From Silurus meridionalis (taxonomy: Eukaryota; Chordata; Actinopteri; Siluriformes; Siluridae), in contig NC_060885.1 in NCBI RefSeq assembly GCF_014805685.1, forward strand, positions 22,023,132-22,087,131: a stretch of 64,000 bases of DNA, written 5' to 3'. The notes under the pieces are model-generated. The model was not told the origin of the DNA, did not search any database, and saw only the letters and a program-made list of their open reading frames with translations. Shown one piece after another: positions 1-11,819 of this stretch; the stretch's first letter is position 1, and every line of letters begins with the position of its first letter. Both the position numbers and the translations under genes were made by a program.

Positions 1-308
1 TCTCTCTTATACCCAATCATGTTAAGACCTGCAGCCAATTAACATAATTAGTCACAAAATGTTCCCCAACAACTGTTTATTTTTGGTAACACTTGTTTTC
101 CATCTTTTATTGCACCAGTCCCGACTTGAGACTTGTTGCAGACATCAAATTTAAAATAAACTTTTTTAATTACTCAGTTTTAACTTTCTTTTATTCAAAA
201 ATAAAATATGGGGTTATGAGATTTGTGGATCATTGCATTCTGTTTTTTTTTTATATTTTACACAACAACTTCTTTAGAAATTGGTTGTATATTCTAACTA
301 AATGTATG

Positions 309-339
<31 letters not shown>

Positions 340-348
340 TATATATTA

Positions 349-403
<55 letters not shown>
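309..403. repeat. AT dinucleotide microsatellite
   Basis: About 95 bp of nearly pure AT repeat, with a few TT interruptions around 331-356. The open frame across it is a composition artefact. Confidence 0.9.
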
Positions 404-410
<7 letters not shown>

Positions 411-984
411 GGTCTTCTCTTGTTTATAGATATTCCTTTCTTGTGACATTGTGTGTAATAATATAATACAGTGTACAGTGAGAGCTTTTTAGAAGTTTAC
501 TGTTAAAAGTATGATGTAGGTGAAGGGTTTAAATCCTTTGTTAAATAGGGTTTAATCCTTCTTTGTACACTTTATAATACTTTTATCAATGTAAAACAAT
601 GTGTAGAATGTGACCAGGGCAGATTAAAATGTGGCAGCTTTAGAAGTATCTGGTTAATGCCTTGGGTATGTTTAGAACCTTATAAATTCCCCCTTGTGTG
701 TAACATTTACAAAGGAATTGCTTGTTTCTGATTGATTCGCCCATTTTTTCGTGATTAGTGATTTGTGTATAGTGCTGTGAGTATAGTCAGGCTTTCTGAA
801 AAAAACTATACAATATTGTATTATGTATTGTTTATTGGTATTGTTAAGAGTATTCTAATTACTTTTGCAGTAAAGTAAACATTATATAGCCTAAAAAATT
901 AAGCTTTCAGAAGCGCTGTAATGCTCTTTTTGGGTATGCAGAACATTTATTTCATCATCATCACTTCATCATCATTAGTACTGC

Positions 985-2560
985 ACAATTAATTCATCAT
1001 CGACTACCGGAATCTCAACGCTCAGATCACTCCACTCCCATATCCGCTTTCTCTGGTCTCGGCCGCCTGGATATGCGTAGCGCCTACAACCTCGTGCGCA
1101 TCCGCCAGGGTGACGAATGGAAGACAGCCTTCATCACCCCTGCTGGACACCATGACTACCGCGTCATGCCGTACGCTCTATCCATCTCCCCCACGGGGTT
1201 CCAGACGTTCATGAATGAGGTGTTCAGACCGTTTCTCCATCAATTTGTGATCGTCTACATTTATGACATTCTCATCTTCTCCAGAAGAACCATCATCTCT
1301 ACCTCAACATTTCCAAGTGTGAGTCCCATCAATCAGAGGTGCAGTTCCTGGGTTACATAATCAGCTTGGCGGAAATCCGTTTAGATGACGGGAAGGTGAA
1401 GGCGGTACAGGACTGGCCCTGTCCCAACACCATCAAGGAACTCCAGCGCTGCCTGGGATTTGCAATTTCTACTGCCGGTTTATCCAGGGCTTCAGCCTAG
1501 TCCTCGCTCCGCTCACCTCTGTACTAAAGGGGAAGGCCAAGACTATCGCGTGGACCACGAGGCCGAGGAGGACTTTACCGAGCTGTAGAGGCGGTTCTGT
1601 GTCGCCCCCCTCCTGCGACACCTGAATCCCCAGCTCCCATTCATAGTGGAGGTAGACGCTTCCTCCACTGGCTTAGAGGCTGCCTTGTCCCAACAGTCAG
1701 GACTCAATCACGGCTTCGACCCTGCGCCTTTTTTCAAAGAAGCTGTTTCCCGCCGAGCAGAACTACGACATCAGGAACCAGGAGCTCCTCGCCATCAAAT
1801 AAGCGCTCGGGGAGTGGCGACACTGGCTCAAGGGAGTGGCACAACCTTTTACGGTCCTTACCGACCGTAAGAACCTCCAATACCTCCGTGAGGCCAACGG
1901 TTGAACCCCAGGCAGGCAAGATGGGCACTGTTTCTCACCCAGGTTTCATTACACCATCACGTACCGGCCGGGCTCGAGAAACGGCAAGGCGGATGCCATG
2001 TCTCAGATCTATGGCCCTGACAAGCCAACAGACCCTGAGCCTTTAATTCCTCCCAAGCTCATTCTATGCCCTATCGTCTGGGAACTGGAGAAGGAAATCC
2101 ACGGACAGAGACGTGTCGACAAGCCCTGCAAAAATCCATTTACGACGCTCCCGGTTCGAGTCACCTGGTCAGAAGACGAACTCTCCTCTTGGCCCAAGCA
2201 CTACTAGTGGCCGTGTATAAGTGGGGAGGTCGCTCGGTTTGTCTGGGGCTGCCCAGTCTGTGCCATGCCAAAGACCCCATGACCACCCAGAGGTTCGCGG
2301 ACTCTCAGAGGTCGAAGGCCCCATCCTACCAACCTGGGGACCAAGTTTGGTTGTCCACTAAGACTCCGACTCCCTTGTAAAAAGCTCAGCCCCTGCTTCA
2401 TCGGGCCGTTCCAGATCATTCAGCGGGTCAATGGGTAGCCTATAGGCTAGACCTGCCCCCCAGGTACTGCATCCACCCAACCTCTCACGTGTCACTCTTG
2501 AAACCATTCACACCACCTACCACTATGTCAGGGAACCACCGGCCATGCCTTCCCTTAGCA
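985..2560 (+). pseudogene. Ty3/gypsy LTR retrotransposon pol fossil
   Basis: A GC-rich island in AT-rich DNA encodes pieces of a gypsy-type pol in shifting frames. In order: a reverse transcriptase start resembling [10 protein letters not shown] near 1,000; the RT palm around 1,073-1,290 with AYNLVRI, EWKTAF and MPY; the RNase H region near 1,646-1,990 (VEVDASSTGLEAALSQ, then ITYRPGSRNGKADAMS); and a chromodomain-side tail near 2,230-2,500 ([11 protein letters not shown]). The catalytic aspartate motif reads YIYDILIFS where YVDDILIFS is usual, so the first catalytic Asp is lost. There are frameshifts and internal stops, the 5' part before RT is absent, and most of the integrase between about 2,100 and 2,220 is deleted. 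The copy is dead. No LTR pair was recognised; 2,560-2,860 may be 3' element sequence. Confidence 0.88.
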
Positions 2561-2913
2561 CCCTGCACGCTCGCAGCGCCTCACCCACTTACTAATCACC
2601 GTCACCTGTTTCCCATCATCTCTCCCCCTACTTAAGGCTCTCACTTTCATTCATTCATCGTCTGTTCTACAGTGCATTCTGGAGATCATTCATAGACTAT
2701 CCATTCTATGGACTTTACCAGTTTCCTGGTTCTATTACGGACTACACCCGTTTTTCGGTACGGCTACTTCCTGGCTGTTTGTATTCTGTTTAAAGACTAT
2801 TAAACCTTGTTATAGTTACTTCGGTTTCGTCTGCTAGATACCAGCCTGACAACCCTACAGTTGCAGTGTGTATATTATTGTTCCTGCTGAACTGTTGTGT
2901 GTGTATATGCTTT

Positions 2914-3300
2914 TCAGGGGTGTAACGGTACACGTATTCGTAACAAAATTGTTCGATACAGGGCTTTCAGTTCGGTACACATGTACGTGCAGAACATAGT
3001 TTGTTTAGTCTCCACCTCGCACTTTGAGTGGATTTTTTATTATTATTATTATTATTATTTTATTATTATTATTATTATTAAACTTGAACACATACTTCGT
3101 CCACCACTGAATACAGACAAGTGGAGTGATGCACAGTGAAATATCACACTGTTGTTTGAAGGAAATACACAAAATGGTGTTGACACGTCGCTTGGCCAAT
3201 GAGTTTAATAATAAGATTAAGGGGTATACAAAAATAAAAAAGAGGTTAATTCTGTAAAACAGGCACAAGACAAAATACTGTACATATCTTGTACGGTAAT
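2914..3300 (+). mobile_element. hAT-like repeat fragment (GGGGTGTAACGGTACA end)
   Basis: Begins with AGGGGTGTAACGGTACACG, a terminal sequence I associate with abundant non-autonomous fish hAT elements, followed by a degenerate CGATACAGGGC...TTCGGTACAC stretch. The expected inverted right end (CCGTTACACCCCT) was not found, so this is a partial copy, and its right boundary is uncertain. A TTA microsatellite sits at about 3,035-3,080. Confidence 0.5.
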
Positions 3301-5569
3301 CTTCTTTTTGGGACTCCAACTTCTACAAGCTGTAGATGCTTTGCATGTACCTTTTAGTGCCGTGGCAAACTATTGACTCGAAAAATTACTCAAAAATGTT
3401 TAGAAATAAATCTCACTGCTTGCATAGAATAGGGAGTGTTACTGATGAATTCACCTTCAGCTTATACACTTTCACTGCTACAGTTACAGTGAAAACTTTT
3501 TTATACCTCTTTTACAATTTAAATAATTACTGTTTTATTTAAAGAGTGCTGTAACACTTAGACATGCAGCTTTGCAGAAATCCATATGTAGATTTATTAT
3601 TAGATCCCTAATGAGCAAGTTAGAGATGAGCATGGCAAGTAGAAACTCCAAAAGGAAGAAACCTCGAAAGAAACTAAACTCAATAGAGAACCCTTCCTAC
3701 AACCCTACAACTAAAACAAACTGGTTTTGGGATGTGTAAACTTGGCATTCATGGTATCCAAGTTATACTGCCCCTTAGCATAGTTCAGTTACTAAATACA
3801 ATGCAATGCAAAACAGCATAAACATGCCTCAGAAGCAGTTAATCAAAACCCCCTTTTTTCGAACAAGATTGCTTCATCAAACAGTACACAAGGATTTCTA
3901 AACAACTGATCAGTATTACAGCCTTTAGTTACAACTGCTCTAAATTGTTTGTCCCAGGCAAATGATCTGCATGTCCTCTTAGCTTGTATAGAGGTCACAT
4001 GCAAATGAAATTGTACACCGTATTGTACAGGTCGATTTGGGATTTGTGGTTTAATATTCCTGCACACACACATGCACACACACAGACACACACACACACA
4101 CACTGCTGTCTTGACCGTTTTGACCCAGAACATTCAATTTGCCTTTTTATCTCAATTTTATATGCAACCCCTTACAATATTTATCTAATTTTGAACCCGA
4201 ATGTATTTAGTTTTAAACAGAATTTGATTTACAATGTGCCATGATGTGTCCAAAACCAGTTCTGTTATGCTAAGTGGATGAACAGTTTGGAGAAAGTGAA
4301 CTCAATGTTTAAATAAATAAATAAATAATAATAAAACAATTTGTTTTGCAAGTAAGAGTGTACAGGGCCTGTTCTGCTTTTTATAACACCGCCTGCACTA
4401 GCAGTTTTCTTGGATCTATTTCTGACTGCCACAAACTCTGCTGCAGTGCTTGGACTGACGGTCACACTATTAAGCACAAGCAAATAAAGTACCGACAATG
4501 TTGGGAAATAAGGCTGCAATCGCTTGTTGATTATGTGATCGTATATCGTTATTTCAGCAGAATAATATAGCAGAAGGCACCAATACACAAACAGCACTCT
4601 TAGTAAGTTGTCTTTAAATTCTTATGTAGTAAAGAATATCCTAATCAAAATCATAGCATTCATATAGAAATTAGCGCTTTAGTTCATCGATTGAGCAAAG
4701 TGGCAGGCAAATTCTGAGATTCTCAAAATGTTTTAAATATATATGCATTTTTATAGATTTCTAATGAAAGAATAAACCACCTTCACATGATTTGCTGTTT
4801 AAAAGATGTTTCTCAATTTGAAGGGGTTTTTAAATGTTATTATTATTTCTAATGCTTATATCCTCTAGCTGCTTTAGTATGCTTCTAGAATATTATAACT
4901 ATGGTTATCTTCATTTTAAAAACGCAACGCAACAGATGCATGTTGAATGCATCTCGTCAGGAAGTTCTGCGTTAACCATATTACGTTTCCTCCCTTAACT
5001 CTACGCAAATGATGAAAGGCCACCTGTTGCCCTGGGGGCGTAGCACGTTCTACTTTCCATCTAACAAGATTCACAACATACCAGGGAGTATATATTTAAC
5101 ATACTCCTTGTATACTGATATACACAGACAGATGAACCATTTAGTTTTCTCAAAAGGATTTTATTGCATTGGTGTCAAGTTACCAAAATCATCACCACTG
5201 GTTTGGTCAACCCTCTCATTTTGAGCTGCCTTTAGTTAACTAGCGTCATATCTTTAAATGCATTACATGTCTGACAGTAAATAAAAAGCTTATTTAGGTC
5301 TGACAAAGCTCTCAAAAGCTTTAAAGACTGCAGTTTAACATGGCTGTGCCATTTAGCTGTACTAAATAGATTTCAAATGAAATCAAGTGATTATATTTGT
5401 AATTTTGTTGCTGTTCCATAATACATATATGTATAGTACATCTAATTTATCGCTACTGACTAGAAATATTTATGTAAAATTCTGTAATACACACAACCTG
5501 GCTGAGTTATGGTGCATGGATGTCTCTAGGGAGAGTCGTGAATCGTGAATACTAGCAGAGATGTAATGA

Positions 5570-6060
5570 GTACATGAAAATCATGCTTAAATAAAAGTAT
5601 AGATACTACAAAAACTTTACATAAGTAAAAAGTCACCAATTCCAATATGACTTGAGTAAATGTATTTGATTTGAACAGTACTTGAGTATTTGACACATGT
5701 TGAACGTAGGTTCAAAGATGCAATAGTCCTCAACACCAAGATACAGTTTAGTGAAAAGCCAAAAACAGTTGATTTGTAAGGTTTTATTTTCTAAATACAA
5801 ATCAAATTGTACAAATCAGCTTAACCATGATCAACACAGCCGCTTCAACATGCCAGAATGAAACAGTAAAAAAACAAGTCGGTCAAACAATGACGATGAA
5901 GTGAAGCAATACAATATTACAATATAGTGGAGTACAAAGTACTTCTATTGATTCATAAATGCTTTTATCTTTGATACTCAGCAGACAAAACGGCAAAATA
6001 TACTTAAGTAGAGTAACAAAGTACATTTACTCAAATACTTTATACCAGTGCATATCAGAA
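5570..6060. repeat. Probable interspersed repeat rich in AGTAC/ACTTGAGTA
   Basis: Opposed blocks of the type TACTTGAGTAxxTG and AGTACxxTTTACTCAAATACTTTATACC lie at the two sides, like the AAGTAAAAGTAC repeats common in fish genomes and like the better preserved element at 17,010. No clean termini or target duplication were defined. Confidence 0.35.
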
Positions 6061-6237
6061 TCATGCCATATTGTTTCCATTTATAAATATTGCATATCAT
6101 TTTCAGGTTTTTCAAAGTGTCGTATTTAAAAAACAAAAAAAAACAAAACAAAATGATTATTACTGTTCCAGGCTTATTTAGATAACTTTTAGCTTCTAAC
6201 ACCATCTGTCTATTAAAAAAAAGAATAACTTCACAGT

Positions 6238-6991
6238 AGGGCTGTACGATATATATAGGCTACGATAATATTATAATTGTTGTTTTAACAATGTGTGATT
6301 TGACACTATCAAATAAATCGCAAAACCCCAAAAAAACACACCTACAAGACATTAATAATTAAGAACAAATTAACAATACATTAATATTTAGAGACTTACA
6401 TTTTAGACATCACATTGCCTGTTTTTTTTCCATAACAAAAATAATTCCAAACAAAGCCACGGCACTGTTTTGCATTTTTGAGCAATAGTAATTAACTAAG
6501 TAAGTGAGTCATTGCGATTAAACGGAATAATTTAAACGGGTGATTAATTTAATCGCAATGACTCACTTATTAACAGTGACTTATTGGCAGTTTTAATTTC
6601 ATATTTAAAATATCTTTCCTCTGCATTGTACAGTTTCATTTTGTTAATTTCATTTGCTTGGAAATGTCAAAATGTCTTATTGTTAATGACTGTTAAATGT
6701 AATAATTTGATTTAAAGATGATGCACTTTCATAAAGTAGCTTTATGAAGGAAAAACAAATGCCCAAAAAAGGTAAAAATACATTTTAACTTATTGGAAAA
6801 AAATGAATCCTTGTCATTGCTGTGAACTGACCACCATACAGAATATGAAAAATCTAAAAATATTTAAGGAGTCAGCTGTCCATGGTAGTCCTTATGGTGC
6901 CAGAACAATAACACACTCAGGATAAGATCGTCTGATTTTCGTATTTGTAAAATGCTGTAAAAACATTGAGATATCATTTTACACCCCTACT
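6238..6991. mobile_element. Possible hAT-like non-autonomous element
   Basis: Left end TAGGGCTGTACGATAT and right end GATATCATTTTACACCCCTA are roughly inverted, resembling fish hAT-type termini. It encloses a perfect 22-bp inverted repeat at 6,501-6,569. Flanks do not show a convincing 8-bp duplication, and no coding capacity is seen. The family assignment is inference. Confidence 0.4.
6501..6569. repeat. Perfect 22-bp inverted repeat (hairpin)
   Basis: The left arm 6,501-6,522 and right arm 6,548-6,569 are exact reverse complements, centred on a 25-nt AT-rich spacer. The arms carry TGAGTCATTGCGATTAAA. It may be the internal palindrome of a MITE. Confidence 0.85.
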
Positions 6992-7234
6992 TGAGAGTCT
7001 TTCAGGGAAAGGTGTCACAGGTGGCCATTTTGCAATAAATGATGTAAATTCTATTGCTAATTGCACCTGAGCTGTCTTAAAGGTTTAATAGCAAGTAGGT
7101 TCATTTGAAGGGTACCTATGAAAGTTAAGCTTTTGCAGTATTTGTTTTGTGGGGTTACAAGATTTAATCAGCATGTTTAACACAACTGTAGAAGTAGACA
7201 CTTTTTGTAGAAGTTTGATTTTTAGGAATTAGTT

Positions 7235-7505
7235 AGCTACCTGTCCAATAGGCCCATGATGGCACTTGACCAATAGGCCATCCTAGGCGCTTGACCAAAG
7301 AAGCCCTCAAATGCGCTTGACCAAAAGGATTTTGGTGACACTTTACCAATAGGCCCTCATAGGTCCTTGATCAGAAGGCCCTCTTTGTCGCTTGACCAAT
7401 AGTCTTTCATAGGCGCTTGACTAATTGACACTCACAAGCATTTGACCAGTAGGCACTTGTAGGTGCTTGACCAATAAGCCCTCAAATGCGCTTGACCAAT
7501 ATTTC
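7235..7505 (+). repeat. Degenerate minisatellite (CGCTTGACCAATAGGCCCTC type)
   Basis: About nine or ten diverged head-to-tail units of roughly 25-33 bp, each containing a version of GCTTGACCAATAGGCCCTCA, run through this interval. Unit lengths vary and point changes are frequent, so the array is old. It lies within the inferred adss2 intron 1. Confidence 0.85.
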
Positions 7506-9009
7506 TTGACCAAAAAACATTGAGCTAAATCCTCCTCTTAACCAGGACACAGGTAATTAGTATTAAATTCATATTATATCTTACTGTTGCTAACTCATAA
7601 CAACATGCCATTGCTAATTATTGCTTGCAACTGAACATCATTAAGTCTTAATATGCTTCAAATAAAATATGCTTTTGTGTTGCAAAACTTATGCAGTAAC
7701 TTCATGCTAAACTCAAATGCAAGCTGTCAAATCATAGTTCAGCTGAAGTACCTTGGCAATAACAAACTGCATATCACTATACTGTCAAAAATGTTAATTA
7801 TTATCTCATGTTCGACTGTTATTCTTTATGGACAAATTATTACTCTTATCAGATCTGCTCTAAATGTAAAACACACCATGGGTGCAAATCTGTTTATGTG
7901 GCAGCCTGCTGTGCCAGTGGCTTGTGACAGGTTATTACAGGGGTCTGAGTGGTATGGCTCTATCATGGTTGGTGATAAGTTGGCAAGCCTGATACGTATC
8001 CCACTACTGCATAGGCTTATCAGTCACAGCTAGCTACTTTTAGCCTGTCAGGTGTGGAATATGGAAGTCAGCCAACACAGCCTGACGCCCAAATCCAGTG
8101 AGAGTCATGTGCAAAGATAAAGAACATTGAAAAAGTCACAATATTGCTGGAAATTCTGATTAAGGCTGCTCATATTAAGCGATTAGGCAATATAATTAAT
8201 TTATAATTACTTTAGAATCTTATTGACCTGTAATTAAATAAACATTGATATTCAGTTAATAATTAGCTTTTTTTTATATACTTGCAAAGCTTTTTTATGT
8301 CCTTGTATCAAGGTCAATGTAAATTTTGTTGGTTTCTGATCTAGTTTATGTTTACTAGAACATCATTATCTTTATGCACAACAAACTTTGGGTGTCTAAA
8401 AATAGTTGTCTACGTTGCTAGTCCACTGTAGTTGGTGTGACTTAATTTTTTTTATTTATCTACTTTCTTTTTAAAAGGCTTAAAGTAGAACAGGGCTTTT
8501 TAGTAGTAGTTTTCAGTAGAAGTAGTTTTCAGAGCTTAAAATTTTATTATGATGATAGTAATGATGAAAAATTGTAGAAACAAAAATATTCATAAAACTA
8601 CAGATATCCAGTTAAATGGAATACACATCAAGGTGTAGTGTAAAACAGGTTGATTTGCATGTTATGAATAAGGCGTTACATTAGCTTGCACAAATATACA
8701 AAGTAGCAGAATAGCCAAGCAGGTAAATTGTACTAGCTACAAGAGGTCAGCTGATAATGGATTTTACAGATACTGATAGCTAGGTTGGATCGTACTTGCT
8801 GAGACAGATTAATTGACCTATAGTTTATAAAATGAATACTGGATAAAAAACAAACAAACAAAGACTTCATGTAAAATAGTACTGAACTTTATAAAAAAAA
8901 ATTTAAAAGTATAGAATCATGAAAATGTGTGAAATGAAATAATTATGAATAATACTCCAAATACGTAGTTACAAATATACACTTTAAATAAACTGCACAT
9001 AGCATCAAT

Positions 9010-9150
9010 GATTTGCTTCTAGAGGCCGCTCTTGTACTGTATAAAGAAACCTGGAAAAACTGTCAGTATGGATTTTTGCTGATAGTTGATAGTTTCAGCA
9101 ATCAATTATCAGTGCTGATTAATCGGTCAACCTCTACTAGCTACATACAC
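9010..9150 (-). repeat. Fragment of a fish AGAGGTCGACCGAT-type repeat
   Basis: Ends in AATCGGTCAACCTCT, the reverse complement of the AGAGGTCGACCGATT seen at 11,448, and contains CTGATAGTTGATAGTTTCAGC-like sequence shared by both loci. The two copies are in opposite orientation about 2.3 kb apart. No coding capacity. Confidence 0.5.
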
Positions 9151-10172
9151 TCACCAATAGCACCAAAGACGTCTGCTTCTTCCTTCCTTGTTTTATTTTG
9201 TTTTGTAACATTTCTATGCTTATTTCACGATGGCTGTAGATGACAAGATAAGATAAAAACTTAAAGAAACATATGGATCACATGTGCCATAGGATGGGCA
9301 GGGGTGGGGAAAATACTGAAAAAGTGAATATATAAATTATGTGTCCAAATTTTACCCAGTGGTAAACTTAACCGAAGATGCACTTAAGTGATTGTAAATA
9401 CGTTTTCCATTAAGAAAGCTGTTGATTTTCATGCAACCATGCCTTTTGGTATTATAGCTAAATTAAGTTTAATTGTAATACTTGGCTGCATTAATGTGGC
9501 AAAATAATACATAAGTATAATCAAAAAGTACCACATTTTTTAGACTTAATTGCTGATGTTGCTTGTTGCTTGACATTACTGATAGTTTTACATACTGTAT
9601 GTTCGTAAAAAAGTTTCACTTTCTTGCTTGCTAATGTTAACCTATGGTTTTTGGACCTGCTCTGTCGTATAATAATTCGATGAACAAGACCACCTCAAAC
9701 TGACAAGATTTCAAATTGTTTTAGCCATGTCTCAGCAATTTTTTTATTTACTTTGCCTAATGTGACATGGTATGCAGTAGCTGTTGGCTAATGTGATAGT
9801 GTTTCTCCTGGAGAGAGGCTCCTGTAGATATGGAACTTAACTCGTATCATACCTGAAATTGTGTAGGATAGAAAGAGCATGGCCTAATTAAGGCTGCTCC
9901 ACATGTCCAGACCTGTCCAGTGGAATACTGTAATACTACACTGCATTGTTAACACTAGATGTCCCTGCTAAGAGTATGGCCATATATTAACTAAAAAGGA
10001 CAGGCATCTCACAGGAGTTGACCAGGAATAGCTTGGGTCTTCTGCTCATTACGTAAAAAAAAAACCCACAAACGTATGCTGATTTATTGTGGGTGCTCTG
10101 TAAGAACAGCCACATACTTTATGAGAGGTCAGAACCCAAGCCCTGACGCACAAGGACACTTGATATCCATGC

Positions 10173-10322
10173 ATGGGGACTTTTTTTTTTTTTTTTTTTA
10201 CATGAAGGTTATTTATGTGCACATATAAATAATCACTGTTTATCCCAATTTTAGGTACACACATAATATATATACACACACGCACGCGTGCGCACACACG
10301 CACGCGCGCGCACACGCACACA
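10173..10322. repeat. Poly-T tract and CA/CG simple repeat
   Basis: An 18-nt T tract near 10,182-10,199 is followed at 10,258-10,322 by alternating purine-pyrimidine sequence of the CACGCGCGCACAC type. Confidence 0.8.
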
Positions 10323-10473
10323 AGAGGTCAGTTTTGATAGTGGCAGTCTGTGGGAAAGCACATTGGCCTAACTAAGGAAGCAAAACAAAAATTAAAAAAT
10401 AAGAAAGAAGGGAAAGATATAGAAAGAATGTAATTTCAGAAGACTATTGGTAGTGTTGTTATTACGTTCTATA

Positions 10474-11139
10474 TACCGTAATTTCCGGACTATTAAGCGC
10501 ACCTAAATATAAGCTGCACCCACTGAATTTTATAAAGATTTTTATTTTGAACATAAAAAGCCATCTACATTGAAACTAATGAACTTTACACAGGCTTTAA
10601 CGAAAGACAGTGTCTGTTACACGGCTTGTATCTAAACAGTAGCCTACCAATAAAGTCATTGTTCACTGTCTTCCTTCTTCCTTTCACAACAATTTCTCTC
10701 GGAGTTTTTCTTTTGGCATCGTCGTGCGTTTAAAAATCACCATCGGTGAAGCTTTTCTCCCGATGCCGTGCAGCTCAGAACACAGGTGAAGTGTGTTTTT
10801 TCATGCCCGGTTGTTTTCAGCGTGATGAATGATTCGCATTTCCTGTTGCCAGTCCGAGTGAGCAGCAGGTCAAACGTCAGAGGAACCTCATCCATATTTA
10901 TGATGTGGTGCGGTCCGATTCAGTGGGAGCGCGATTTAATATAAAGAGTTTCATTGGTGAACCTGAACCCATTCGGCAATTTCATTGGTCTAATGTTATG
11001 GGGCTCAGTTTTTTGGCTTGAATCTTGTGAAACTGGGAAAAACCCAGGAAAAATCCATAAATTAGCCGCTTCATTGTTTAAGCCGCGGGGTTTAAAGTGT
11101 GGGAAAAAAGTAGCGGCTTATAGTCCGGAAAATACGGTA
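10474..11139 (-). mobile_element. Non-autonomous pogo/Tigger-like DNA transposon with TA target site
   Basis: The ends are inverted repeats of the form CCGTATTTTCCGGACTATAA: CCGTAATTTCCGGACTATTAAGCGC on the left and its near complement on the right (GCGGCTTATAGTCCGG...ACGG), each flanked by TA, as expected of the Tc1/mariner/pogo superfamily. On the minus strand, about 10,730-10,900, a remnant of a DDE transposase is readable, including MDEVPLTFDLLL and TTGHEKTHFTCVLSC, which resembles the catalytic core of pogo/Tigger (DDE_1) transposases. At only 666 bp the element lacks most of the transposase and is internally deleted. Confidence 0.75.
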
Positions 11140-11447
11140 GTTTATTTTTTCATATCTTAAAATACATTTACATACATTACAGTTTGTGATTAAAAACAAA
11201 TTGATCTTGGATACTTGGTCTGTCCTTCATGAGGTGCCTGTATATAATTGGTACTGGGGAAGTTGCTGTTCATTTATGGATAAAAATGTCTGCTAGAGAG
11301 TTTAACCCATAATTATTAGAACCCTGAATGCTCGTTCTGGGAAAGATTGACATATTTTCAGTGGGGTCCAAAAGGAAATAAACAGATTTTTGCCTTTTTT
11401 TTTTATATTTTAGACAATAAATGTTCAATTTCTTGATATATTTAATA

Positions 11448-11560
11448 GAGGTCGACCGATTCATCGATGTACAAAAATAATTGGTACTAATAGTTAATTG
11501 CTGGAACTATCAGTTATCGGCAAAAATCCATACTGATACTTGCGTTATGCAGTACAAGAG
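11448..11560 (+). repeat. Fragment of the AGAGGTCGACCGAT-type repeat
   Basis: Begins AGAGGTCGACCGATTCATCG and continues with CTATCAGTTATCGGCAAAAATCC. It is the counterpart, in the other orientation, of the fragment at 9,010-9,150. Confidence 0.5.
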
Positions 11561-11689
11561 CAGCTTGTAGAGGCAAATGGAATGTTAATTTTCAATGCAT
11601 GTTTTTTTAGTAGACTCAGTAGTGGGGTTTTTTTTGTTTAAATTTTTGTAATAAAGTGCGGTACTATTTATCTCTAATATTTAATTTAT

Positions 11690-11819
11690 GTGTCTATTCT
11701 TTTATATATTTGCATTTATTTTTTCTTTTTTTCTTTGCTGATGTAACAAAGAAATTTCCCCACTGTGGGATGAATAAAGGTATATCTTATTTTATCTTAT
11801 CTTATCTTATCTTATCTTA
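11690..11819 (+). mobile_element. LINE-type 3' end with TTATC tail
   Basis: The sequence AATTTCCCCACTGTGGGATG followed by AATAAAGG and a short run of the pentamer TTATC is the typical 3' terminus of fish non-LTR retrotransposons, which end in short tandem repeats. Only the tail is recognisable, so the clade is not assigned. Confidence 0.6.

Noticed and set aside
7653..8033. 126-codon plus-strand open frame in adss2 intron 1
   Set aside because: No family resemblance and no biased codon pattern; it sits in AT-rich intronic DNA and is likely chance.
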